The notes beneath the pieces were generated by a model. It was not told the origin of the DNA. It saw only the letters and a program-made list of their open reading frames with translations, and did no database searches. From Nicotiana tabacum (Eukaryota; Streptophyta; Magnoliopsida; Solanales; Solanaceae), in assembly GCF_000715075.1 (NCBI RefSeq), contig NC_134103.1, forward strand, positions 76,137,519-76,201,518: a DNA stretch of 64,000 nucleotides, in the 5' to 3' direction. The position numbers were made by a program, and so were the translations under genes. Of the stretch, positions 1 to 14,316 are shown in pieces (position 1 is the first letter of the stretch; the number at the start of each line of letters is the position of its first letter).

Positions 1-1130
1 CTAGAATCTCGGGTAGTGCCAAGTTGTTGGTTTCATCTTGAAGGCCAGCCTCGTAATCGGTCGGTGAAGCCATTCGGTCGGTTGCTATTCGTAGCTGAGC
101 CTGAATTGAAGATGTTTTCGGAAATAAGTGACCACTGTTATCCTCGGCCCCACGGTAGGCCCCAAACTGTTTACCCGAAAAATGGATAGAGTTGAATTTA
201 TACGCAGTTCCGAAAATATGTGGTACAACTTAACACAAAATATAAAGATAAATAAAAATATGAATATAGATTGGAGAAACAATTAGTCTGGATAAGGCAA
301 TCATGAACAGTGAACCTTAGGATTTAACAAAAATAGAATCAGTCTAAGAAACTGTAATGATCACCCTTTTTTGTAGAGAAAATAATACTTTTGCTATAAT
401 ATAAATCTCAGAAAAAAGATGTCCTTGCAGAAATAATAACCTAGCCTCTTTATAGTGGAGAGATTTGGCTCCAAGTATAATAAAATAAATATTCAGTGGG
501 AGACCCATGCTAAATTAGTTTTTCCATAATTTCTGCCAAGATTCCCTCTAGTGGAATTACAACGGTTTTTGTGTGCGAGCTCGATCTTGCTTAGAATCCT
601 CGATTTTAGTTTGAGCTTGGTTTCGGCTCGAATTTATGATCTTGGTTCGAGCCCGACCCTGGTTCGAGCCCTTGAATTGATTCCAGGTCGATGTAGGTTG
701 ATTTTTAAATTATCAGCACGATAGATCTACCCGCATCGTAGTTCGATTCTTGTTCGAGTTTGATTATGATATCGATCTCATCACGGACCGGCCCTCCCGG
801 GTTCTAGGTTAGTTCGTGCCCCCCTTCGGGATCTTACTTCGATACACCGCCCTTCGAACCGTACCGGACATGCCAAGGCTGAAATTTATTTCGACCGTAT
901 ACAAGAGTCCTATTGATTATTTCATTATTCGAACAACTCGTGGATGAGAGTTGGGACAACTTTGGTTTGCCCAAATCTGTAGAAATATAAAGATACTTTT
1001 AATACACAATATAAATATTAGTGGCTAATTCCACGACTTTTACGAAATTTTATGGGGCCTTATATTCTTCTGTCCTCCAATAAGGGTCGTGATAACTTTA
1101 TTCCCCAAGACTCCCCTTTAAGTATTTATA
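1..1130. mobile_element. probable LTR-retrotransposon sequence, cut by window edge
   Basis: No coding sequence is supported here; the only ORFs are short and unlike anything I recognise. Positions 550-900 are richer in G+C and full of short TCGA/CGAG/CTCGAT words, the same composition as the Tat-type LTR at 32050-32765, while 230-540 and 960-1500 are A+T-rich. I read this as a degraded LTR or LTR-flanking fragment whose left part lies outside the window. No terminal TG/CA pair or target duplication could be fixed, so limits and orientation are uncertain. Confidence 0.3.
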
Positions 1131-1531
1131 ATTAAATAATAAAAATTTATTTACAAACATATGTCATGCAAATACGAATAAAACCGCTTTCTTCCAAGTA
1201 TTAAAAGGTGATGTCTTTTTTCATATTCTATCCTCAATTTGGTTTTTATAATTCATGTCCACAACAGTTTAATAATTAACAGTCAGACTCAGAAATATCT
1301 CAATCTGAAACCAGTTGAAATCAATAATAAATATCTAGTTCGTTGCATTATAGTTAGAACCCGTGTCACTTTAAAATTGTCAACTTCTTTTACTTTTCAT
1401 TTTGTTTGTCTTTAATCAAACTACTAACGAAGAGTAGTTGTAGAGAGGGAGAGAGAGAGAGCAAAAACGACGAGAATTTGAAGGTGTTGCCGAAAACTTG
1501 AGGCTAATTAAGCTTAAAGAATCAATAAAGA

Positions 1532-5600
<4,069 letters not shown>

Positions 5601-5940
5601 TTTTTCCAAAAGAATGACTAAGAAATGGAGATGTAGACTTTTGTCAACCTATTCCTACTTCAAAGATTGCAGCATATTTCTTTACTGCTTGGTAGTCTTG
5701 ACTAAACACACTAGAAAACCATCAACCTGGCTAGTGATTGAGATATGGTATGAGCAGAAAAGAGCGCTCTTCGTCTCTTTCTGAGTCAAATCTATATGAT
5801 CTATGTAACATTTGTAAGATGATTATTACTTGCCTTGGCATCTCATATGTATTGTTGTAGTGGCATCCAACACACTGATTTAGATTCTGCAAGAGGTTGG
5901 ATGTGCTATTGTCATTGTGTTGAAACATTAAGATGTTGTA
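5601..5940 (+). other. 3' UTR region of the ROP gene
   Basis: Non-coding sequence between the ROP stop codon and the truncated SINE. A short ORF covers part of it in another frame, but it only continues the ROP terminal exon out of frame. No other gene is seen. Confidence 0.6.
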
Positions 5941-5961
5941 AACTTGTAATGTATGCTGCGT

Positions 5962-6044
5962 ACAACAACAACAACGACGACATACCCGGTGTATTTCCAC
6001 AAGTGGGGTCTGGAGAGGGTAGTATGTACGCATACATTACCCCT
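5962..6044 (-). mobile_element. 5'-truncated Au-type SINE, reverse orientation
   Basis: Read on the minus strand, this is the 3' part of the Au SINE: an ACC/TACCCTC-rich stretch, a GACCCCACTTGTGG motif, then a tail of TTG repeats (seen here as CAACAACAAC). It is flanked by a 21-bp direct repeat at 5941-5961 and 6045-6065, beginning AACTTGTAATG, which is the target duplication. Only about 83 bp inserted, so the copy was truncated at its 5' end on insertion. Confidence 0.8.
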
Positions 6045-6065
6045 AACTTGTAATGTATGCTGCGT

Positions 6066-6484
6066 GTATATATTCAATGATTTCTTGGTTTCTTGATGGA
6101 CAAGGCTTATAAATATTTTATGCCAATAAATGGGAGTATACTTTTGTGGTGTGAAGAAGTATCAGCTGGTTTTTAAACAAATTGCAGTGCAAGTGAAAGC
6201 TGCTTCCAAACCATTAGCATTTAGCACAGTTCCAACATGGACTAGGACTGAAGGACTGATCAATAAATAGAGTGGCAATCGTACTGGCATATCTCTCTTT
6301 TCCTCTTACAAGCAAAACTAACATGCTTAAGGAGCTAACAAAATCAAGAAATGCAGCTTTAATCTAAAACTTCCGCTTTTATCTAAGGTACTGTAATTGG
6401 GATTGATTTAGTTTTCACTGAGTACTCATAAGATAGAAAACAGATAACGGAAAGTAAAATGAAAATGGAAAAAATGAGAAAGGT
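6066..6484. other. intergenic, no gene seen
   Basis: A+T-rich sequence between the truncated SINE and the OB-fold pseudogene. No coding frame, RNA gene or clear repeat is visible. Confidence 0.5.
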
Positions 6485-7685
6485 TTATTTACCAAATAGT
6501 TCAATGTTGTCAAATTCTTGTGGATTTGACAGTTGCTCGTAGGTTCTAAATTTTAAGATACACTTGTTGAAATGTGGATCCTGTATTTCCTCAACAATGG
6601 TCTTCTGCGTGAATATCAATTCAAACTTATGGTCTTTGGTCTTCAGTTTCATATTATTTGGACAAACCACGAAATTATTTATGATGTATAAACTCATTTC
6701 CTTAATTTCTTGGTTGAACCATTGGATAAGAGACCTGACAACACTTGCGTGAATGCGACCGCCCTACAAAAATACTCGATTAATTAAAAAGACTAAGTTA
6801 TTTCGTATATGACTGTAATTAGCGTTGTGCATAATTTAATAAATACCGAATTACCGTACCGAAATCGAAAATTTTAGTATTTGGTATTCGATTTTTTGGA
6901 ATTCGGTATGGTATTTGGTTTAATTTTAAAAAAATGGTATTAGATATGATATTTGGTATTTTAAAATGAAATACCGAAATACCGATACCGTATCGAAATA
7001 TATATTATATTACACTATACACATATTATTAATTATACCATAAATATGAAAAATCTAAAATTTTACTTTCCTTTATTCTCTAAATTCATCAATTAACTCT
7101 AAGCAAGTAACAAGACATTTCTAATGATCAAATTTATTCTTTTATGTACGACTTTTCCTCTCTAGGTTGATATTTGTTGGCTTTGGACAAAGCTTTTCGT
7201 CAACAAACGTTTTTAGTTTTGTACATTTGAATACTTTGATTAAGAATATTACAGTCTATTACTCTATGAACTAGTTAGTATTCAAACCGAATAAACCGAA
7301 GTTACCGAACCGAATAAACCGAAACTGAAAAGAGAAAAACCGAACCATACTGAATTTAATTAGGTACGGTATTGGTATAGCATTTTAAGAAACTGAATAC
7401 CGAAAATACCGAACCGAAGACAGTATAGTACCGTACCGTACCGTACCGACCGATGAACACCCCTAGCTGTAATATACTGATGCATATGTAAACAGTGGAA
7501 ACTAGAAGTAAGTCTTAAGCTTAAAAACATAACCTTTTCATCCATTGGAATTACCTCAATTGATAAAAAGGACTACCAGGTCTCTCGCGATCCGGATTTT
7601 CCCAAAGCCTGACAATACGAATCTTTAATTTTCTGTTTATTGACTTGATGTTAATTTCGCTAATAAAATTACTTCCAGCCACCAT
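6485..7685 (-). pseudogene. RPA1-like OB-fold gene fragment, broken
   Basis: Two exons of a replication protein A large-subunit-like single-stranded-DNA-binding (OB-fold) protein can be read. Exon 1 (about 7685-7533) gives FISEIN, LKIRIVRLWENP and, one frame away, SIEVIPMDEK. Exon 2 (about 6764-6485) begins GGRIHASV, giving the family junction MDEK-GGRIHAS, and continues with LYIINNFVV, HKFELIFT and FNKCILKFRTYEQLS to a short end at LFGK. A one-base frame shift lies near 7560. The rest of the gene is missing. The intron holds a hAT-like insertion (6820-7465), and a LINE sits a few bases upstream of the ATG at 7685. Such OB-fold fragments are common in plant genomes and may come from DNA transposon cargo. 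I judge it non-functional. Confidence 0.7.
6820..7465. mobile_element. hAT-like non-autonomous element in the OB-fold intron
   Basis: A 646-bp block with many ACCGAA/ACCGTACC words at both ends in inverted arrangement. The left end reads TAGCGTTGTGCAT; the right end, reverse-complemented, reads TAGGGGTGTTCATCGG. Flanking 8-mers are ACTGTAAT (6812-6819) and GCTGTAAT (7466-7473), one mismatch, which fits the 8-bp duplication of hAT elements. It has no transposase ORF. Confidence 0.55.
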
Positions 7686-7845
7686 TAATTCCTCTGTTAA
7701 CAACAACATACCCAGTGTATTCCCACAAGTGGGGTCTAGGGAGGATAGAGTATACGCACACCTTACTCCTGCCTTTAAAATGCAGAGAGGCTGTTTCCGA
7801 AAGACCCTCGGCTCAGGAAGGGGAGAAGGGATAACACTCAACTAC

Positions 7846-8908
7846 CTAACCCTTTATCTTAATTCTCAATCTCCACACTTTCCTATCCATGGTCATGTCC
7901 TTAGTGAGCTGGAGCAACGCCATATCTTGTATAATTACCTTTCCCCAATACTTCTTCGGTCTGCCTCTACCTCTCCGTCGACCCTCCCATACCAGCCTCT
8001 CACACCTCCTCACCGGAGCATCAATGCTCCTCCTCTTCATATGCCCGAACCATTTAAGTCTCGCCTTCCACATCTTGTCCTCCATAGGGGCCACACCCAC
8101 CTTGTCCGTAATAACTTCATTTTTAATTTTATCCAACCTGGTATGCCCGCATATCCACCCAAACATTCTCATCTCCGCCAACTTTATCTTCTGGACATGG
8201 CATGTCTTGACCGGCCAACACTCCGCCCCATACAGCATAGTCGGTCTGACCACCGCTCTATAGAACTTACTTTTAAGTTTTGGTGGCATATTCTTATCAC
8301 ACAAAATACCAGAAGCGAGCCTCTATTTCATCCACCCCGCCCCAATACGGTGTGTGACATCCTCATTAATCTCCCCATTTCCTTTTATAATAGACCCAAG
8401 GTATTTGAAACTTTCTCTTTTAGGAATGACTTGTGATCAAGCCCCACGTCTTCGTCCTCTTCCTGAGTCGCGCCACTGAACTTGCACTCCATGTATTCTG
8501 TTTATGTCTTGCTCAACTTGAAACCTTTAGACTCCAAAGTTTGTCTCCAAACCTCTTACCTCTCGTTAATACCACAACACGTCTCGTCAATCAGTACAAT
8601 ATCATCTGCAAACAACATGCACCACGACACCTTCCCTTGAATGTGACGTGTCAGTGCATTGATCGCCAGGGCAAAACAAAAATGGGTTGAGGGCTGACCC
8701 CTGGTGCATCCCTATTATAACCGGGAAGTGTTCCGAGTCCCCTCCCACTGTCCTCACCCGAGTCTTAGCACCCTCGTACATGTCCTGAATAACCCTAATG
8801 TATGCAACAAGAACGCCTCTAACCTCCAAACATCTCCACAGTACCTCCCTCGGCACTTTATCGTAAGCCTTCTCTAAGTCGATGAACACCATATGTAAAT
8901 CCATTTTC

Positions 8909-8945
<37 letters not shown>

Positions 8946-9900
8946 ACTCCATCAACCTCCTAACAAGATGAATACCTTCTGTAGTCGAACGCCCCGACAT
9001 AAATCCGAATTGGTTCTCTAAAATAGACACAATCCTCCTCACTCTCAGCTACACCACCCTCTCCCATACTTTCATAGATGGCTCAGTACTCCATCTCCAT
9101 TCCTCGGGCATCTTTTTCGTCCTAAAAATGACATTTAATAGCCAGTTAGCCATTCCAAGCCCGCCCTACCCACGTTCTTCCAGAATTCCACCGGAATTTC
9201 ATCTGGCCCGGTCGCTCTCCCCATGCTCATATTACACATAGCCCCCTCTACCTCCGCCACTTTAATACGTCTGCAATATCCAAAGTCTCGAGGGGTCTCG
9301 AGGTTTTCTAAGTCCCCCAGCACAATGTTCCTATCCCCCTCCTCGTTCGGGAGTTTACGGAAGTACGCCTGCTATCTCTGTCGAATCAGAGCCTCGTCCA
9401 ACAACACTTTACCTTCCTCATCCTTGATGCACTTCACTTGGTCCAGGTCATGATCCTTCCTCTCTCGCACTTTGGCAAATCTGTACAACTTCTTGTCTCC
9501 TCCTTTGCCTCCAAGTTCTTCATACAAGCGCTCAAATGCGGCAGTCTTGGCCACGTTAACTGCTAACTTTGCTTCCTTCTTAGCCACATTATACTGCTCC
9601 CTATTGGTCCTCTTCTCCTCCTCGTCCTTGCTTTCCACAAGTTTCAAATAAGCCACTTTCTTGGTTTCCACTTTACCTTGGACCTCAGTGCTCCACCACC
9701 AGTCCCCTTATGCAGCCACTAGACGGGCCCTTCGAGACCCCTAATATCTCCATAGCGGCCCCTCTAATGCAATTAGGAGTCGCGATCCACATACCACTCG
9801 CGTCCTCACTACTCTTCCATGCCCCATAGCTAGCAGCTTATCCCCTAACTTCTGACGCTGGCCTCAGTCAAAGCGCCACACTTAATCCTAGGAAAACCAT
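7846..9900 (-). pseudogene. LINE reverse transcriptase, decayed
   Basis: The reading order on the minus strand is: a linker and RT N-terminus (9671-9372, with [14 protein letters not shown]), GRATGPDEIPVEFWK (about 9200), RT motif [18 protein letters not shown] (about 8900-8840), the catalytic FADD box (8601-8612), and a C-terminal region with [18 protein letters not shown] and RPKKYWG (8304-7846). Frames change several times and stops are frequent. A CT/TA microsatellite expansion at 8909-8945 interrupts the coding sequence just upstream of motif A. It cannot make a full enzyme. Confidence 0.88.
8909..8945. repeat. (CT)n(TA)n microsatellite inside the LINE
   Basis: A CT run passes directly into a TA run within the RT coding region. 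The second LINE copy does not cover this part, so expansion after insertion is likely but cannot be compared here. Confidence 0.9.
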
Positions 9901-9942
9901 ACTCAACCCTCTTTCTACGCTTCCTCCTAATTCCACTGTTAA

Positions 9943-10532
9943 TTAAAGTGTGTAACTGATTTTTTGGTTCTCATTATAAATAATGGAGTAACAATCATTC
10001 AAACAAGTTGTATATGATTTTCTTAATATGTAAGTCAAAATCTTTTAGAATCATTAAACCACATTAATTGTAAAAGAAGGTCTTAAAAATTATCGGCCTT
10101 CAAATAGGTATAAATAGCATTAATTTCAGATTCCATAGACATAGTTGATTGTACCTCTTTTCTCCCTCCTGTCCTCTGTGATTTCCCTTGTAATCTACAC
10201 AATGAGTATGACCCCTTCGTTTCCTCCATTCTTTTTCCGCCATTGAAAGTGACATGCATCTCAGCACTCCCCTTTTTAGCACTTTCTAGCAACTCCCCAT
10301 TTTTTATAATACTTTTAAAAAATCGACGTGGCCTTAATTTCTCTGTAGCTTCTCGTGATCTTCTTGAACTCTGTTTATAATCCGAAACGCCAGTACGCCA
10401 CTCCAGTACAAGTGCTCCATTGTAAGTACGTTTACATATTTCTGAATAATTTAGCTCAAGATATATGCCGTTTTAACTTTTTCCTTCTATGTTATGATGT
10501 GACAAAATCTGGGTTTTTTGGTGCATACATGG
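9943..10532. other. intergenic, upstream of the bZIP gene
   Basis: The first ~140 bp are A+T-rich. Short minus-strand ORFs (10083-10292) have no recognisable domain. Part of this region should hold the distal promoter of the bZIP gene. The canonical bZIP19/23 binding site (RTGTCGACAY) is not seen. Confidence 0.4.
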
Positions 10533-11410
10533 CTTGTACTCACATTTGCTTTAGGATTTTTTAATCTTGTTTTGAGATAGTCTGAAAATAGTTGAATGGA
10601 TGTACATGATTTATATAGGGACCATAATTAGTGTGGGATTGAGGCGCAGTTGCTGTTGGTCAGAGAGGGTGGAGGCAGAGGGATCACGCTTTAAAATCTG
10701 AGGGTTCAGTGTATTATGCGCGTGTCACTGTGTGCGTGTGTGTCTGTGTTTTGCTTTGTGTATATGTATACATCGATTGAGCCAAAAGTAGTGGGAATCT
10801 GCATCCCAAGGAATAAAGATCGATACTCCTTTACAGTGGATTGAGGCTGGTTAGTTTCAGCTATCTGATCTTGAACTTACTAAAACTTTTTGCTGGAATT
10901 TTAGGTTATCAAAGCTTCAATTTTCCTTGCAAAGAATATATATCTTACCTTTGTGTTGTTAAAGTTTTCAACTTTTTGCTGTACCCACATTTGCTGTAGG
11001 ATTTTCTTAAAATTTTCTTTTTTCTTGTTTTGAAATGGTCTGAACCAAGTTGAATGGATATAGAGAATTCATATATGGACAGCAATTAGTGTGGGATTGA
11101 GGCGCAGTTGTTGGTGAAAAGGGGGCTTCATGCTTTAAATTCAGAGGGTTCGGTCTATTTTATATATACGTGTGTGTGTGTGTGTTAATTTTCATGTTTA
11201 TATATATACATAGATTGAGCCAAAAGCAGTGGGAGTCTACATGCTAAGGATGGATCCTCCTTCACGCTGGAGGGCACTGGCTAGTTTAAGCTACCCGATC
11301 TTGAACTTAGTAAAATGGCTTGTTATAATTTCGGTTATCAAGACTTCAAATTTCCTTGCAAAGGATATTTATCCTACATTTTCTGTTGTTAAAGTTTTCA
11401 CCTTTTTAGC
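10533..11410 (+). repeat. tandem duplication of the bZIP leader/promoter, two ~440-bp copies
   Basis: Copy 1 (10533-10980) and copy 2 (10978-11410) share the same order of landmarks: CACATTTGCT then GGATTTT, TTGAATGGAT, AATTAGTGTGGGATTGAGG, CAGAGGGTTC/TGAGGGTTC, a TATA/GTGTGT stretch, ATTGAGCCAAAAG, TCTTGAACTTA and TTGTTAAAGTTTTCA. They have diverged by substitutions and small indels. Each copy has a TATA-like stretch followed by a GT-rich tract, so each could supply a first exon or transcription start for the downstream gene. Confidence 0.85.
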
Positions 11411-11536
11411 GAATTCTTGCATTTTTTTCTTCTATTTGGAGCTTTGTCCTCTTAAGGATTGGATAGTTGTATAACATCTAGATAGGAGTCCCTTAATTGT
11501 TTGTGGTTCACCTTCAGGTTCTTTTGGATATCTATA

Positions 11537-14316
11537 ATGCACAACAGGGAGCTACATTTCTCTAACCAAGAAATGGGGTCAAGTTCTAATTTTGGTGAAA
11601 TTCCAGAATGTAGTTCCACTAAAAGGCTTTTCAATGAAATTCTCTCGGACATGCACGCTTGTATTCATACCCACACTTGCAATCCACCTGGTCCTGATAA
11701 CTCACACACACACACTTGTTACCATGTTCACACCAAGGTTGTTCCTCCCCTAAGTGATGATACTGCAGAGTCTGCAGAGAATAAGATAGGAAAGAAACGC
11801 CCTTTGAGTAATGAGGAAGCAGTTCGCAAGTACCGTGAGAAAAATAAGGCTCGGGTTGCATCATTAGAGGATGAGGTAGTGAGGTTGAGGGCTATAAATC
11901 AGCAACTGTTGAAGAGGTTACAGGGCCAATCCGTCTTGGAAGCTGAAATTAGCAAGCTCAAGTGCTTGCTTGTGGATATCCGAGGAAGGATTGAAGGTGA
12001 TATTGGATTTTTTCCGTATCAGAAGCCAATGAAGAGTGGGAACATATATCAGAATCTTGTTAATCCTAACTATCCTGGAGCTTATGTGATGAATCCTTGC
12101 AACCTACAATGTGACGATCAGGTTTATTGTCTACAGCCGGGTTCGGGAGAGTTAAATGGACAAGGCCTAAATAGTTGTGGATTTCAGACTCGTCAGTGTT
12201 TTTTGGGTAATCAGGAACCTAAGGAAGTTACTGGCTGTGCATGGGGCTATGGTACTCCTACTGCTGAGGCTTCTTCCGGGAATAAGAGAAAAGGTGAAGT
12301 GAATTCATTTGCATTTCTTGTTTCTGGCATATTATTCGAAAATTGATGAACGTTGACCATCTATACCTGAACTCAACAAAACATCATCCTCTTAGTACAC
12401 ATGAAATCTGTCTACCATTTAGATTTAGGTCTAATAATCTTCGTAAAATTAGGAATTCATCTTCTTCAGTCACACCATGCTGGTGATATATATTAGGCTG
12501 AATCCTATAACCCTTTGCGTTTGAGGCCTTCACTTAACATGTTCTAAACTATAGTTTATTTCGTTGAAAGAAATGATAACCTATGAAAAATATCTCTTAA
12601 GAGGTCAGTTAAAACGCTTTACAAATTTGCATGCAAAGAAAACTTTCTTATCTGTGAAGACTAAAAACAGCATATGCTTCATAATACATACCAAAGTCAA
12701 AGTTCTATAATGGCTTAATATTAAACTCTCAAGGTCCAATTTTTTTTTGTGTATTATGATACTTACTAATTATATAGCACTTATATTGTTCCAGTAATTT
12801 GACATTAAGTAAATAACAACACAATTAAACATTTAAGTTTTAGTTTTTACTTTCACATTAATATTGTAGGCAATCATAATTTAAATTTGAAGCAAATGAT
12901 ATAATCCAAACATCATCATCAACAACAACAACAAACCCAGTGTAATCCCACAAGCGGTGTCTGGAGAGGGTAGGATGTACGCATACTTTATCCCTACATT
13001 CAAGAAGGCAGAGACGCTGTTTCTGGAAGACCCCCGGCTTAGGAAAAATAAAAGAAAGGCAGCAACAAGCATACCAATTAGAAAACCGAAGCAAAAATAC
13101 AAAGTTACAAAACTAAAACTAAGTATTGTAATCGGAAGGTCGGAACAAAAGCAACGACAAGTAAACACAGGAGTCAAGGAATACGAAAATACATAATTAA
13201 TGCTAACTCATGTACTAAAGCTATTATTACAGACAAGGACAACGCTGGACGACCTATCCTAACTCTTTACCTTTATGCTCAATCTCATCACCTTCTTATC
13301 CATGGTCATGTCCTTAGTGAGCTGGAGTAACGTCATATCTTGTCTAATCATCTCTCCCCAATACTTCTTCGGCCTACCTCTACCTCTCCTTATGCCCTCC
13401 AGGGCCAACCTCTCACACCTCCTCACTGGTGCATCTTTGCCTCTCCTCTTCACATACCCGAACCATCTTAGTCTCGCCTCTCGCATCTTATCCTTCACAG
13501 AGGCCACGCCCACCTTGTCCCATATAAATTCATTTCTAATTCTATCTAGCCTGCTATGCCCGCACATCCATCTCAACATCCTCATTTCCGCCACCTTCAT
13601 CTTCTGGACATGGGAGTTCTTGACTAGCCAACACTCCACCCTATATAACATAGTCGGTCTGACCACCGCTCTATAAAACTTATCTTTAAGTTTAGGTGGC
13701 ACATTCTTGTCACACAAAACACCTAAAACGAGCCTTCATTTCATTCATCCCGCCCCAATACGATGTGTAACATCCTCGTCAATCTCTCTATTCCCTTGTA
13801 TAACCGACCCAAGGTATTTAAAACTCTCTCTTCTAGGGATGACTTGAGAGTCAAGCCTCACTTCTTCGTCCACCACTTGAGTCGTCCTACTCAACTTGCA
13901 CTCCAAGTATTATGTCTTGGTATTGTTCAACTTGAAACCTTTAGATTCTAGAGTCTGCCTCCAAATCTCTAACCTCTTGTTAACACCGTCTTTATGTTGT
14001 CAGCCAAATCCCTAAGAGCTTTGTTTTCATTTATAAACAAACATATTTATCTACGTCTTTATGTTAGCTATTGCTTCTTTTTTTTAAAGTTAAAACGTGT
14101 TTCTGTGTATTAGTTGGATCTAGCAGCAAAAAGACACAGAAGTTTGATGTTTGAGTTTACTTCCCTAATGAGCTGAATTAAGAAGCTGATTGATAGAACG
14201 AGTATAGTATGATGTTTTCAGCTGTGCTTTCAGATCTTCGTATCCTTTTTGTACATTGATCTTCGCTTTGTTTTCTTTTAGGAGGGAAACATGAAGCAAT
14301 GGCGAGCTGGTCATGA
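11537..14316 (+). CDS. bZIP19/23-like: group-F bZIP transcription factor (bZIP19/23-type zinc sensor)
   Basis: Nuclear transcription factor of the plant family that senses zinc and activates zinc-uptake genes under deficiency. Coding exons are 11537-12293 and 14282-14316, joining in frame to 263 aa, close to the Arabidopsis members. A leader intron ends at 11517. I chose the ATG at 11537 ([12 protein letters not shown]) because it matches the family start; an in-frame ATG at 11501 lies within the leader intron. Residues 42-66 hold the Cys/His zinc-sensor motif [12 protein letters not shown]...[11 protein letters not shown] (C42, H44, H46, C48, H57, H59, C61, H63, H65). The basic region is [15 protein letters not shown] (residues 92-106), followed by a leucine zipper to about residue 140 and the family block [15 protein letters not shown]. 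The last exon adds only [11 protein letters not shown]. The last intron (12294-14281) holds a LINE. The upstream region is tandemly duplicated. Confidence 0.93.
12911..13996 (-). mobile_element. RTE-type LINE, 5'-truncated copy 2, in the bZIP last intron
   Basis: A second copy of the same LINE family, antisense to its host gene. The C-terminal coding piece (13717-13259) has [29 protein letters not shown] and [14 protein letters not shown], clearly related to copy 1. It keeps a longer 3' UTR than copy 1 (about 13030-13250) and ends in the same Au-like tail with TTG repeats (12911-12935). Similarity to copy 1 stops near 13996. I found no convincing target duplication. Confidence 0.88.

Larger units (their letters stand above)
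7701..9928 (-). mobile_element. RTE-type LINE, 5'-truncated copy 1
   Basis: Non-LTR retrotransposon on the minus strand, running from its truncated 5' end near 9928 to a TTG-type tail at 7701. Flanks carry a 14-bp direct repeat with one mismatch (AATTCCTCTGTTAA at 7687-7700; AATTCCACTGTTAA at 9929-9942), taken as the target duplication. The endonuclease half is absent; the reverse transcriptase part is present but broken. The last ~120 bp match the 3' half of the Au SINE at 49234-49587. It landed next to the start codon of the OB-fold pseudogene. Confidence 0.9.

Noticed and set aside
7645..8436. 263-aa plus-strand ORF
   Set aside because: It is antisense to the LINE reverse transcriptase, with Pro/Ser/His-rich low-complexity translation. 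It is a shadow of the minus-strand coding sequence.
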